Positions 54,673-64,000 of a stretch of DNA of 64,000 bases are shown one piece after another. The stretch covers positions 51,005 through 115,004 of the forward strand of contig CAYFOK010000011.1 in assembly GCA_964344685.1 (NCBI GenBank). Direction: 5' to 3'. The stretch is from Scalindua sp964344685 (GTDB taxonomy: Bacteria; Planctomycetota; Brocadiia; Brocadiales; Scalinduaceae). Within the stretch, counting starts at the first letter, position 1, and every line of letters begins with the position of its first letter. The notes beneath the pieces are model-generated. The model had not been told where the DNA came from. It saw only the letters and a program-made list of their open reading frames with translations, and ran no database searches. Made by a program: the position numbers and the translations under genes.

Positions 54673-55473
54673 TTATTGAGGAATTCTCAGGTTTTCCCTA
54701 TTAGTTTCTAACGCTGGCTCTGTTTTATCAGATTTAATCTTACTGAGCTCTACTTCTATCTCCTGTAAACTTGTCAAGATTTTGTTCAGATAGTCTTCTT
54801 TATCAGTCTTTTTGTGGCAACCATCAAAATACTTAATAGATTTCCTGTAATTTATGACAGCTTTCTTTACCTTTCCAATTTCTGCAAAAAGATTTCCCAG
54901 TTTATGATATGCACTGGCAACCTGGAGAGCTGTATCTATAGATTCCGGCCGATAATGCAAGGCATTAAAGAGATACCCTAATGCCTTATTATAATTATCT
55001 ATCTTCACTTCAACAGGCTTATTATTCATGCGTTTCTTTAATGTTCTGTAGCCCTTGCCAACCCAGTAAATATATGGTGTCTTTGTCAGCCCTCTCGGAA
55101 GCTTAAGTGGTTTGGCTACCTTCTCTCTCCAATTCTGGTAAATCGGAATACTATAGACCATTATAGTAACATCATATTCAACATTATTTCTTAGAATTAC
55201 TAATGACGCTTCAACTTTTTTATTTTTTAACTTTCTAGAAATTCTTACATAGTCCGGTAAGGACTTTATTTTCTTACCTTCTATTTCAAGGACTATGTCA
55301 CCTTTTATTAAACCCGCGTCGAATCCCGGACTTCCTGACTGCACTTCAACAATTTTCAATCCCTCTTTTTTCTCAGAAAAGGTCAAACCTGAGAATATTG
55401 TTTGTGCAAAAACAGGTGAAATAAAAGTTCCCAAAGAAATTATAGTAATAAAAAGCAAAACATATAATCTCAT
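54673..55473 (-). CDS. Exported PDZ-domain protein with TPR-like region
   Basis: A 266-residue periplasmic protein. A signal peptide (about 1-24, ending PVFAQ) is followed by a PDZ domain (about 28-110; EVQSGSPGFDAGLIKGDIVLEIEGKKI) and helical TPR-like repeats (about 165-250; NALHYRPESIDTALQVASAY). No protease domain is present, so it is probably an adaptor. It starts 6 bases after the end of the von Willebrand gene and is surely in that operon. Confidence 0.8.
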   Translation of the reverse strand: MRLYVLLFITIISLGTFISPVFAQTIFSGLTFSEKKEGLKIVEVQSGSPGFDAGLIKGDIVLEIEGKKIKSLPDYVRISRKLKNKKVEASLVILRNNVEYDVTIMVYSIPIYQNWREKVAKPLKLPRGLTKTPYIYWVGKGYRTLKKRMNNKPVEVKIDNYNKALGYLFNALHYRPESIDTALQVASAYHKLGNLFAEIGKVKKAVINYRKSIKYFDGCHKKTDKEDYLNKILTSLQEIEVELSKIKSDKTEPALETNRENLRIPQ

Positions 55474-55479
55474 GTTTTT

Positions 55480-58101
55480 TCAAGCCTCTTGTCTATTAAA
55501 TTTTCTTACTGCAATGTCTACAATAAACAGTAAAAGAGCCAGGGGAATTAGAAAGCCTGCAAGGCTCTTAGCTATTACTATCTCCTCTTCCTCAATTGCT
55601 ATATCTTCTATTTCCGGATTATACTTGCCACCCGTAATCTCTGCAATATTTTTAAGCTGTGAAATATTATTACCCAGAACCGCATATTCAAGAGGTTTTG
55701 TAACTGTTTTCTGTGGAACTATCAACCCCTTTGTCTTTAAGTCTACAACCTTTCCGTCTCTTATCCTTGATATTTTCAGGTTATAAGTACCAGGGCTCAC
55801 ATTTTCCAATTCAGAGATAAATCTTTTCGGAGCAACCTGCTTCAGGAGAAGGCTCTGCCCATCTTCAGAATAATCCGGTGAAATCAGGCTGACTTCCAGC
55901 TTTGTATCTTCTGGCAATAGAGAGGAAGACTCTATCTGCAATGACACTGTATCATCAGTTTTAACTTTAATATCGTAATTGGCCTTAGAGATATCCCGCA
56001 TAGACCATCTCACGACTTGAGACCAGAACTTATTAAACATTGACCAATTAATCCACTTTGATGACCACCGTGCATTTGCATCCGATGCGTAAACAACTAC
56101 CTTGCCCAGACCATATCTCCAGTCCGCCAGAATCGGATCAGTTTTCCCCATTATGTTCGTTATCAGGGGAACCTCGACATTTTCTTTTGCTTCAGTAATA
56201 GTATGCCCTTTTAACGGAGGAAACTGTTTATCATAAATACCTTTCAATATCTGACTCTCCTGGTTAATTGTCGGATAAAAATGCTCTTCGTGAAAGTCTG
56301 ATTGTGATACAAAATATTCCGAATCCTTTATTATCAACCTTGGCAATTTAATTATGTCAGTTATTTGATAAAATTGCCCTCTTGTTTTCTTTGCTATATC
56401 TTCCAGTAGCTTGGTATTCACGAGCCATGTCCCCAGAGCAATGGTTGAAACTGTTATATTCGCCTGCTGAAATTTACTTATCATTCTGTTGTAATGATAA
56501 TAAATGGATTTTGTATTTCCATCAGAAAGCAAAATGACGTGGCTTACCTTTGAGCTCTTTCTACTGATTTGACGATAAGCGGAATCCATTGCAGGGAATA
56601 TATCCGTTCCTCCATCGGCATGTAAAGTACTCAGTTTTCTGATGATCTCCTTTTTGACTTCCTCATTAGGTTTCAGTTCAACAATTGTATACGGATTTGT
56701 ATCAAATGCTATAATACCGAAATTGTCGTTCACTTTAAGCTGTTTGATCAATTCAATAGAAGCCTTTTTGGCGAAAAGCATCTTCTTTCCCAACATGCTC
56801 CCGGATTTGTCTATTATCAAGATCAACGATAGCCTTGACTTCTTCTCTTTCTTAGGCGGCTCTCCGCCTATTATCTTAACTGGAAGTATCTCTTCTATTT
56901 TAGAACCTGAATATCCACCTTCAGCCGTAATGTTTGCGCCACACGTCATTACAAATCCTCCACCATAGTCTTTTACATATGTTTCTAACAATGTCATCTG
57001 TTCATCACTGATAAGATCCTTTGAAACATTAGAGAAGATTATACTGTCATATTTAAGAAATTCCTTCAGCGTTTCAGGTATCTGCCCAGGCCTCTTTATC
57101 TCAACAGCAATTGTCTTGTCTTCCAGAGCATCAGGCAGATACATCTTCTGGTCTTTGGAGCCATCAATATACAAAAGCCTTGTCCTGTCTGAAACATTAA
57201 CAAATGCAAATTTGCTGTTATTCTCTTTATCTACATCAAGTACAGCATCTTCAATTTCCAAATTCGTGTTAAATTTTATAAAACCTTTCTCTTCACCTTT
57301 GTATGGAATCTCAAATACACTTATTCCGCTTTTGAATTCAGTATCCCACTCTTTCAGAATACCGTCTCCCTTGTGTAACTTTAAATTACCTTTAACCGCC
57401 ATATCATTATTATTTTCAATAACAACTTTTACGTTAAACATTTCACCTTCATTAATTTCCTTGGGAACTACAACTTTTTTAATTAATACCTCACCACCTT
57501 TCTGGATATTCGGAGGTGATGCCACAAAGACCTTAACATCATTGCCTGCCGCCATTGCAGCTGCATCATCTGCTTCGCCAAGGTTCTGATTCCCATCTGT
57601 AAGCAGAATAACCATTTTAGATGAATCTTCTGGCATAATACCAAGGGTCGCCATTATGCCACTTGCAATGTCAGTTCTTTCCGTACTGATGTTTGAATCT
57701 GTAATTTTCCCTAATAGACCTTCTAATTCCAGATCTTCCGTAAGGACTGGTGTAATAGCTTTTGATTCACCACCAAAAACTACCACTCCCTTCTTAATAT
57801 TCTCATCCATGCTGCCACTGAAATCTTTAACATAGTTCCACATCCACTCCTTACCCTCCCAGGTAATACTATCAGACATGTCCACCAGAAATACTGTACT
57901 GATTTCACGTTTCGTCTTTTCCTGTCCGCTAAACCCTGCCAGCACAAGGACTACAAGCAAGAACACAAAAGATCTCAGAAATGTGGAAATAATAATTTTG
58001 AAAATAGAAAGATGGCGGTATCCAAATATTGACACTATCCAGAAGGCAGGCAGCGCATACAAAAACTTTAGATATTCGGGATTTGTAAATTGATATTCCA
58101 T
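55480..58101 (-). CDS. Large membrane protein with two VWA regions
   Basis: An 873-residue protein. Two N-terminal membrane segments (about 12-28, 35-57) precede a VWA region with MIDAS-like DMSDS (74-78). After a beta region and a class I amidotransferase-like fold (about 300-415, no obvious catalytic Cys triad), a second VWA domain has DKSGS (about 428) and a C-terminal membrane segment (about 845-862). This architecture is common next to MoxR and DUF58 genes. The VWA domains are predicted to be periplasmic and metal-dependent binders. Six bases before the PDZ gene. Confidence 0.82.
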   Translation of the reverse strand: MEYQFTNPEYLKFLYALPAFWIVSIFGYRHLSIFKIIISTFLRSFVFLLVVLVLAGFSGQEKTKREISTVFLVDMSDSITWEGKEWMWNYVKDFSGSMDENIKKGVVVFGGESKAITPVLTEDLELEGLLGKITDSNISTERTDIASGIMATLGIMPEDSSKMVILLTDGNQNLGEADDAAAMAAGNDVKVFVASPPNIQKGGEVLIKKVVVPKEINEGEMFNVKVVIENNNDMAVKGNLKLHKGDGILKEWDTEFKSGISVFEIPYKGEEKGFIKFNTNLEIEDAVLDVDKENNSKFAFVNVSDRTRLLYIDGSKDQKMYLPDALEDKTIAVEIKRPGQIPETLKEFLKYDSIIFSNVSKDLISDEQMTLLETYVKDYGGGFVMTCGANITAEGGYSGSKIEEILPVKIIGGEPPKKEKKSRLSLILIIDKSGSMLGKKMLFAKKASIELIKQLKVNDNFGIIAFDTNPYTIVELKPNEEVKKEIIRKLSTLHADGGTDIFPAMDSAYRQISRKSSKVSHVILLSDGNTKSIYYHYNRMISKFQQANITVSTIALGTWLVNTKLLEDIAKKTRGQFYQITDIIKLPRLIIKDSEYFVSQSDFHEEHFYPTINQESQILKGIYDKQFPPLKGHTITEAKENVEVPLITNIMGKTDPILADWRYGLGKVVVYASDANARWSSKWINWSMFNKFWSQVVRWSMRDISKANYDIKVKTDDTVSLQIESSSLLPEDTKLEVSLISPDYSEDGQSLLLKQVAPKRFISELENVSPGTYNLKISRIRDGKVVDLKTKGLIVPQKTVTKPLEYAVLGNNISQLKNIAEITGGKYNPEIEDIAIEEEEIVIAKSLAGFLIPLALLLFIVDIAVRKFNRQEA

Positions 58102-58122
58102 TGTTTGAATAAAGTTAAAAGT

Positions 58123-58245
58123 ACCTGAATTGAACTAAAGTGCTTAATGTTAAAAAAACAAAAAGCCTGTCTGTGCTCGACTCGCATAGTCAGTTATTAC
58201 TTTTTTATTAACTTTGATCACTTCAAACTTTAGTTCACTTCAGGC
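58123..58245. repeat. Imperfect inverted repeat between VWA genes
   Basis: CCTGAATTGAACTAAAGT (58124-58141) pairs with ACTTTAGTTCACTTCAGG (58227-58244) at 17 of 18 positions, with a loop of about 85 bases. It fills the gap between the two VWA genes and could be a hairpin in the operon mRNA or a trace of a mobile element. Confidence 0.5.
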
Positions 58246-58262
58246 ACTTAATAATAAGGATC

Positions 58263-60203
58263 TCAGACAGCACCTGTCCTTACTTTTCTGTAATAGAGTA
58301 ACCATTCGATTAAAAGAATAAATGGTACAAGCAAAAGAAGATATTTACCGAATTCTGTTTTTGTATCTTTTATGAGCGTTTCGGCTTCCTTCTCTTCAAA
58401 CCTGAGTTCCTTGCCATCTGTTAATCCTGGTGCAATCATGGACTCATTTGCATCAAAAAGATTTGCCACAAATCTCCTGTTGAAATTAGTACCTGAAATT
58501 TTGTATTCCCCTGTGTATTCTATTTTGTTAAAAACAAAATTCTCTTCAGTATCACTGTCTTTAGCATCATATTTGAAAATCTCGTTTTCAGGAGTTACTA
58601 TTTCAATGTTTTCTGTTAAAGCATAGTTTAACCGGTACTGCCCGCCAGTTAATAGCTTACTATTATCTTCATCTTCATATGGATTCAACCACTGGATTAT
58701 ATTAAGTGTCATAATCAGCATCCGTAAACCATCAGATTCTGAGAAATCAAAATCGCTTAGGTCAAAACCCAACGATATTATCTTCTTTCCTTCATACCAG
58801 CCGGCAAAGGCAATGGGAGAGTCTTTCATGTTGTCCGATATCTTTAATAAGGGTACTGACCAATCCGGAGGCTCCATTGTAAATGCACTTTTAATATTCA
58901 AATCATCCAGGTTGCTCAGATGCCTCATTGCAGGATGTGTACTATCCCAGTCGAGTATCTTTACATCCAATACCAGGTTATGATCACTTATCAGTATATT
59001 ACTAAACGTGTTGTCCACCCTTACATCTTCAGATTGAAACTTCGATGAATGCAAATACGGTGTTATGTAGAGTGAATTAATACCTGGATTATTGTCCGGG
59101 ATAAACTTGTAAAAGATAGCAGCATCATAATCCTTTATAACTTCCTGTTCAAAATCAGATGTGGCTATGTGGGTTACTTTTATCCGACGAGTACTTTGTT
59201 CTACCTTCCTCAACTCATCCCTCAGACTGTAATTATTTGAGACTAATAGTATGTTGATAGGCTTTATCTCGTTAATTATTGCATAAGCTGTATTATCAAT
59301 AAGGAGAAAATCATCCGTCTGTATATTGGCTTTTAAAATTCCAGGTGCATTAAGGTTAGGCACACTTAACGTTTTCTGTTCATTTCCTGCTAATTCTAAT
59401 TCCTCTTCCATTATGGTCTCATCATTTAAAAAAACACTTAACTTTACCGTTTTACTATCACCTGAATAATTTTCAATTGTTACGTAAGCTTCACGGTCTC
59501 TATAATCTTTAAACATATCCTGATATACATCCAGAGATGTAATGGCTACATTTGAAGACTTCTCTCCAAACATGATAAATTTTATGTTTCCAGACTTTAA
59601 ACTGGAAAAGTTTAATGAAGATGCAGACCTGTCTGTCAACACATACATCTCTCCTCTTTCAGCATTTTTAAGGAACGAAACTCCCAGACTTACCCCCTCA
59701 TCAAGGTTTGTCCCGGTATCCTTTGGCATCAAATCGTTAATTGTTTTTTTTAATCGGGCCTTATCATCGGTGAAACCACTGACAACTCTGGAAGAAGAAT
59801 TTGATGAGATAATCATCATCCTGTCCTCTTGTCCCAGTTTGCCTATCATTTTAAGTGCTTGAGATCTGGCCTTGTCAAAGCGTGATTCATCATCTTCAAC
59901 TGTCTGCATACTTGCTGATGAATCAACGACCAGAACAACACTTTTTCCGGATATATTGATTATGCTGGATTTAAGGTATGGTCTTGTCAGAAAAAATACA
60001 AGCAGTAGTATAAGGAGTGTTTGGAGAACAAAAAGCAGATCTATCTTAAATGCTCTGCTGCGTACAGTTTCCTCTTTTATAATATCCCAGGGAATCAGAC
60101 TTGGTACCTGTACCGTATTTTTCTTTCTATTATAAACATAGAAAAATACCACCAGTCCGATTGATGCTAAATATCCAAATGCAAGTAGATTTATAAAGCC
60201 CAT
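58263..60203 (-). CDS. BatA-like VWA membrane protein
   Basis: A 646-residue protein with the BatA N-terminal layout: two membrane segments (about 7-24 and 55-73) with PSLIPWDIIKEE between, then a VWA domain with MIDAS DSSAS (94-98) and VLTDRS, a long beta-rich region, and a C-terminal membrane segment (about 622-640) followed by WLLYYRKVR. BatA-type proteins partner with MoxR ATPases. It is upstream of the second VWA gene on the same strand and separated from DUF58 by a 650-base gap. Confidence 0.83.
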   Translation of the reverse strand: MGFINLLAFGYLASIGLVVFFYVYNRKKNTVQVPSLIPWDIIKEETVRSRAFKIDLLFVLQTLLILLLVFFLTRPYLKSSIINISGKSVVLVVDSSASMQTVEDDESRFDKARSQALKMIGKLGQEDRMMIISSNSSSRVVSGFTDDKARLKKTINDLMPKDTGTNLDEGVSLGVSFLKNAERGEMYVLTDRSASSLNFSSLKSGNIKFIMFGEKSSNVAITSLDVYQDMFKDYRDREAYVTIENYSGDSKTVKLSVFLNDETIMEEELELAGNEQKTLSVPNLNAPGILKANIQTDDFLLIDNTAYAIINEIKPINILLVSNNYSLRDELRKVEQSTRRIKVTHIATSDFEQEVIKDYDAAIFYKFIPDNNPGINSLYITPYLHSSKFQSEDVRVDNTFSNILISDHNLVLDVKILDWDSTHPAMRHLSNLDDLNIKSAFTMEPPDWSVPLLKISDNMKDSPIAFAGWYEGKKIISLGFDLSDFDFSESDGLRMLIMTLNIIQWLNPYEDEDNSKLLTGGQYRLNYALTENIEIVTPENEIFKYDAKDSDTEENFVFNKIEYTGEYKISGTNFNRRFVANLFDANESMIAPGLTDGKELRFEEKEAETLIKDTKTEFGKYLLLLVPFILLIEWLLYYRKVRTGAV

Positions 60204-60852
60204 ACAAGTTAATTCGCTATTACGGCCAAAGACTACCCTTCGACTCTACTCAATGTGACATCACCCAGAGAGTGTCAGAATGGGTTTATCAATATTAAAT
60301 TTCTATACTTAAATTTAGCCCATTTAAATTGTCTGTACTTATTAACATACTTAACACATGTCGCTAAATTATTTTCACCTTCGTATAATACAGCCAATAG
60401 AACGCCTCATATCATGCGTATAATGCAGCATAAACAACACATACCACTATTGACATAATAACTTAAGGTATATATGTTTACAACAATTATTTACCAGGCA
60501 GACGTATTATAAAACTGTTAAACCAGCCTAATCTGCAAGAGCTTCGTATTACATAAACAGAATGCACTAAATAACATGGACAATACTTAACACATCAAAA
60601 ATTGTATGTTGGAAAGTAAGCATTGACCAGGCATAAGTCAACAGGGTAAAAATAGGCATAAAACTGGTATTTATAATACTTGGTGTCAGCAGAGAGATAC
60701 CCCCATTTCTACGGAATGACGTTAGGAGTATAAAAACTCATCTTCGGTGGTCTTATTCAAGATCCATATTCCTGTTCATTGTGGGAGCACGATTTTTAAT
60801 TACTCATATCGGCTTGCGAAAAGGGTTTGCTTATATTGTAATCATTATCACT
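60204..60852. other. Intergenic gap inside the MoxR-VWA cluster
   Basis: About 650 AT-rich bases between DUF58 and the BatA-like gene. I see no supported gene or RNA. It probably carries a separate promoter for the two VWA genes. Confidence 0.5.
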
Positions 60853-61758
60853 TTATTTTACGAACCCTATACTCGGTAGTTCTCGCAGGATGAAATCTTC
60901 AAATTTTATGTTTGTTTTAGCCAGTGAATAAACGATTTTGTTTATCCTGCAGAAGCGCCTCAGCCTCTGGATGTGCTCTTCCATTGCAGCTTTATATTTC
61001 TTGCGATTTGCTTCTGAAAATCTAATATTCATCTTTTTGTTTGTTTCAACATCTACCACTTGATTCTTATTTCCTTTGCCAAAAGGGTCCAGCTCTGTTT
61101 CCCCCAGGATTTGTATGACCTTGATATCAAAATTCTTAAACCTTAAATAATTAAGTGCTTTAGTATAGATTTCCGGCTTCATCATAAAGTCTGATATGAC
61201 AACCACTGTACCTCTTCTCCCTTTTACTTCGTATATATACTTTGAAATATAATTAACAAAGTCTAGTTCACCTTGTGGTACAATTTTTTTTAAAAAATCC
61301 GCTATCACAAAAATGTTCTCTTTTTGTTGAAAGAATGGAGTTCTATTTTGAGAAATTTTATCTGTATCTACCATTGTTGCCAATCTCACACTGTTCTTAC
61401 TTGATAACGCAATATAGCTCAGAGCGATTACCAGATCTTTTGCATAATCAAATTTTTTGTCTTCTTCAGGAAACATCATTGACCTGCTTACATCGAATAA
61501 AATGTGAACAGATAGTTCCTCTTCCTCCTTGAAGGTTTTTATCAATAGTTTGTCAAGACGTCCATAAATATTCCAGTCAATATACCTGAAGTCATCTCCT
61601 GGCATGTATTCCTGATAATCAGCAAATTCGATACTGGTACCCTTCTTATTAGCTGCCTCATAATTACCTTTCCTTGCCCCACCATAAGTTTTCTTACACT
61701 CTAAGCATAGGGATTCCAGCTTTTTCAGAAATTTAGCATCAAAAATGTTTCCAAGCAT
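60853..61758 (-). CDS. DUF58 domain protein
   Basis: A 301-residue DUF58 protein with the signature GDDFRYIDWNIYGRLDKLLIK and a VWA-like region (FDVSRSMMF). No membrane segments are obvious in this version, unlike many relatives. DUF58 proteins nearly always travel with MoxR ATPases. Downstream of MoxR by 74 bases on the same strand. Confidence 0.9.
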   Translation of the reverse strand: MLGNIFDAKFLKKLESLCLECKKTYGGARKGNYEAANKKGTSIEFADYQEYMPGDDFRYIDWNIYGRLDKLLIKTFKEEEELSVHILFDVSRSMMFPEEDKKFDYAKDLVIALSYIALSSKNSVRLATMVDTDKISQNRTPFFQQKENIFVIADFLKKIVPQGELDFVNYISKYIYEVKGRRGTVVVISDFMMKPEIYTKALNYLRFKNFDIKVIQILGETELDPFGKGNKNQVVDVETNKKMNIRFSEANRKKYKAAMEEHIQRLRRFCRINKIVYSLAKTNIKFEDFILRELPSIGFVK

Positions 61759-61832
61759 ATAACCTGCCTCACTACTCTCACAAAATATTCTTATAGACTA
61801 ACTAAAACTAGAAAATGCAGTATTAATCAATT

Positions 61833-62885
61833 TTATTTTTCTAATTTTTCTATTATCTTTTCTATAATGTGATGAGTATTTACATTGTCCGCGTCAGCTT
61901 CAAAATTCAAAAGCATTCTGTGATTTAGCGCTGCTGCTGCCACTTTCTTTACGTCCCCTTCATATATGTTTGGCCTGCCATCTAAAAGCGCATTTGTCTT
62001 GGCCGCCAGGGTCACAGCCTGTGCACCACGCGGACCTGCCCCATATGTAACATATCGTTCTACAAGATTTTCGATATTATCCCCATCAGAAGCAGGATTA
62101 ATAGTTTTTTTGTTAGCAGGATGAGTCGCCAATATAATACCGGTAATATAGTCTTCCATTTCTGAAGAAACCAGGACTTCACGCACCAGTTTTCTCATCT
62201 CTGCAATCCTTTTAACCGCTGAGTTAGAATCAAAAACAGGCTTTATTGTATAGCTCTCATTAATCGTTGTCTGTCTAAGAATCTGCTTAAGCTCATCGAA
62301 CTTTGGGAAAGAGATGTGCAATCTGAAAAAGAACCTATCCATCTGCGCTTCCGGAAGAGTATAGGTACCCTCCATCTCAATTGGATTCTGAGTCGCCATA
62401 ACAAAGAATGGCTCTCTCAACCCATGTGTCTTCCCTGCAACAGTTACCTGCCTTTCCTCCATAGCTTCCAGCATGGCTGACTGCGTCTTTGGTGTTGCAC
62501 GGTTAATTTCATCTGCAAGCAGAATATTAGTAAAAAGTGGTCCTGGTGTAAACTCAAACTCTTTTCTACCATCCCCCCTTTCCGCAACAATCTGAGTACC
62601 AGTTATGTCTGCAGGCATCAAATCCGGAGTAAACTGTATTCTCTTAAAATCAAATCCGAGTGCTTTGCTTAAAGACTTAACCAGAAGAGTTTTTCCAAGC
62701 CCGGGTACACCCTCAAGAAGAATGTGTCCCCTTGCAAAGAAACCTATCAGTATCTTCTCTACAATTTCCCTGTTTCCTACTATTACCTTACCAATTTCTT
62801 CGGTTATACTGTTGAAATCAATTCTGAATCTCTCTATCTCTTTTTTTATATCGCTTACTTCCTCACTCCTGCTTGTATTTGGCAC
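61833..62885 (-). CDS. MoxR-family AAA+ ATPase
   Basis: A 350-residue AAA+ ATPase of the MoxR family, thought to act as a chaperone for VWA-partner proteins. Walker A GVPGLGKTLL, Walker B ILLADEINRA and the sensor region FFVMATQNPIE are present, with LEAMEERQVTV. The start is GTG 62885 with AAGGAG overlapping the upstream gene's stop, so translation is coupled to it. It is followed by DUF58. Confidence 0.93.
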   Translation of the reverse strand: MPNTSRSEEVSDIKKEIERFRIDFNSITEEIGKVIVGNREIVEKILIGFFARGHILLEGVPGLGKTLLVKSLSKALGFDFKRIQFTPDLMPADITGTQIVAERGDGRKEFEFTPGPLFTNILLADEINRATPKTQSAMLEAMEERQVTVAGKTHGLREPFFVMATQNPIEMEGTYTLPEAQMDRFFFRLHISFPKFDELKQILRQTTINESYTIKPVFDSNSAVKRIAEMRKLVREVLVSSEMEDYITGIILATHPANKKTINPASDGDNIENLVERYVTYGAGPRGAQAVTLAAKTNALLDGRPNIYEGDVKKVAAAALNHRMLLNFEADADNVNTHHIIEKIIEKLEK

Positions 62886-62888
62886 TTT

Positions 62889-64000
62889 TTACTCCTTATC
62901 AGTATGGATCTTCTTGATAATATCCTCGTATTCTAATGGTATTGAAGTTTTTCTTAATGCATCATCCTCCGCCTGCTCATCACTACGTTTTACGTTATTA
63001 TCATAACCTACTGTAGGAAGCCTTCTTCTTGTTTTAGAAGGTTTTCCCTTACCGGTAGATACCGTTTCCCTTAATGCCCCGAGTTCGTCTTCTGTCCCCT
63101 CTATTCTCATATTCATATCCTCCGCATTTTCAGGAGACTCAATTTCCTCCGATTCAGCAGAGTATAACGTGTTCCCGGGTTTATCTCCAGCAGGAACCTC
63201 TTTTTCACCAGCACCTGTCTTCTTCTCTCTCGGCAGCTCCTTTCTCCCACTACTTCTTTTTTTGCTCTCCGAAGAATAATGCTCTTTCAGGCTGTTACTA
63301 GCCTCCATTGCGTCTTCAATATCCAGTCCCATTTCCTTTTCCAGAGTAGAAATCTGATTGGATAATCCAGCCATCTGGCTTGCTATTTTATTTTTCAATT
63401 CAGAGCTGCTTAGTGCTCCTACTTTACCACCTCCACTATCACCCTGCTTTTGTCCTGTTTGTTTCTGCATGGAATCCCCTATACCTCCAGATGAATCACC
63501 TTGCCCCATGTTCCCACTCTTGCCGGCCATTTGTGAAGAGAGTTTACCACCGGGTTCTTTCCCTTGACCACCTTCTGACCCTTTCGAACCCTGTTGCTGT
63601 CTGGCAGTCTTAGTACCTCCCGGTTCCGCCCCTGCTACATCACCTTTTCCATCTGCGGTAATAGCACCGCCAACAGTTTGTGATTTACCTTGATTACCAG
63701 CACCCTCTTTAGCTGTTTGATCGGTACCACCAGTTTTTTTTCCCGGCTTTTTATCCTGTCCAGCCGCAAGCTTAGCACCCTCAGAATTTTGAGCTTCCCC
63801 CTGCTTTTCCTGGCCCTTTTGGCCAGTCTGTTCAGAACCGTCCTTTCCCGCCCCTGACTTTTTGTCCTGACCGGACGCTAAATCAGTACCTCCGGCCTCT
63901 TGAGCTCCTCCCTGACTCTCCTGACCCTTTTGACCAGTCTGTTCGGAACCGTCCTTTCCCGCCCCTGACTTTTTGTCCTGACCGGACGCTAAATCAGTAC
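62889..64000 (-). CDS. Repeat-rich protein, 5' end outside window
   Basis: The frame stays open from the stop at 62889 to the window edge, so only the last 370 codons are seen. It is dominated by Gly/Gln/Lys/Glu/Ser-rich repeats (SGQDKKSGAGKDGSEQTGQK) of 37 residues at the N-terminal side, then a helical C-terminal region (LSNQISTLEKEMGLDIEDAM) and a conserved-looking end (LPLEYEDII-like: IPLEYEDIIKKIHTDKE). A smaller ATG at 63530 exists but is internal. The place upstream of MoxR and the tail suggest a DUF4175-like or Bat-accessory membrane protein, unproven. Coupled to MoxR by a 3-base gap. Confidence 0.75.
   Translation of the reverse strand, partial: TDLASGQDKKSGAGKDGSEQTGQKGQESQGGAQEAGGTDLASGQDKKSGAGKDGSEQTGQKGQEKQGEAQNSEGAKLAAGQDKKPGKKTGGTDQTAKEGAGNQGKSQTVGGAITADGKGDVAGAEPGGTKTARQQQGSKGSEGGQGKEPGGKLSSQMAGKSGNMGQGDSSGGIGDSMQKQTGQKQGDSGGGKVGALSSSELKNKIASQMAGLSNQISTLEKEMGLDIEDAMEASNSLKEHYSSESKKRSSGRKELPREKKTGAGEKEVPAGDKPGNTLYSAESEEIESPENAEDMNMRIEGTEDELGALRETVSTGKGKPSKTRRRLPTVGYDNNVKRSDEQAEDDALRKTSIPLEYEDIIKKIHTDKE
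63780..64000 (-). repeat. 111-bp in-frame tandem repeat
   Basis: The unit at 63891-64000 repeats at about 63780-63890 with only a few differences, coding for 37-residue Gly/Gln/Lys-rich units. The array continues past the window edge. Confidence 0.85.

Overview
The window is an AT-rich bacterial chromosome segment from a Gram-negative-type cell: it encodes lipoproteins with lipoboxes, an MlaC-type periplasmic protein, a TolC-like outer-membrane lipoprotein and several periplasmic adaptors. The mix of a MoxR/DUF58/von Willebrand cluster, many bacteriohemerythrins, DUF1573, a haem-binding DUF3365 sensor partner, a WbsX-type glycan enzyme and an archaeal-type phosphoglycerate mutase recalls an anaerobic, possibly anammox-type planctomycete. 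That assignment is an inference; the window has no rRNA to settle it.

Layout. 0-22 kb is mainly housekeeping: a response regulator, a CBS protein and a hemerythrin, tRNA-Cys and tRNA-Leu, pyrB-pyrI, apgM, miaB, a GGDEF-PilZ protein, cobO, a glutamine amidotransferase overlapping thiC, an RluB/RsuA-type pseudouridine synthase, a tRNA-binding domain protein, truA, a coiled-coil/TPR membrane protein, a WbsX/radical SAM pair, a class I aldolase, and tRNA-Arg and tRNA-His. Two unannotated structured RNA candidates lie here: a 6S-like RNA at 8.03-8.23 kb and a compact pseudoknotted RNA with a terminator-like end at 15.0 kb. 22.5-26.2 kb is a signalling operon (ferritin-like protein, haem DUF3365 protein, sensor kinase, receiver).

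26.8-46.5 kb is an accessory region built around cyclic-di-GMP and surface adhesion. Its core (29.3-40.5 kb) is a minus-strand locus: a DUF4347/cadherin-like adhesin, a TolC-like lipoprotein and three HlyD-type proteins. One of these is fused to a GAF domain and one to an M50 (site-2) metalloprotease that appears to carry a PqqD-like N-terminal domain. No ABC transporter is present. I regard this as the most interesting system here: a candidate protease-coupled export route for a giant adhesin. The adhesin is split by one in-frame TAA. The core is bracketed by decayed copies of a serine-recombinase 3' end, including a 70-bp direct repeat (61/70 identical). Further decayed copies lie among two HD-GYP phosphodiesterases, hemerythrins, PilZ proteins and a MshEN-like protein.

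47-53.5 kb holds mostly single genes for envelope proteins (MlaC, SYLF lipoprotein, DUF1573, TPR membrane protein, YhcH-like, cNMP-fold, DUF1566). 53.5-64 kb is a minus-strand cluster: repeat-rich protein (cut by the window end), MoxR ATPase, DUF58, two von Willebrand membrane proteins, a PDZ protein and a SHOCT lipoprotein.

The GGDEF, HD-GYP, PilZ and MshEN-like proteins suggest that adhesin export is tied to cyclic-di-GMP. The hemerythrins and the haem sensor suggest O2/NO or redox input. Both links are inferred from gene content and position.
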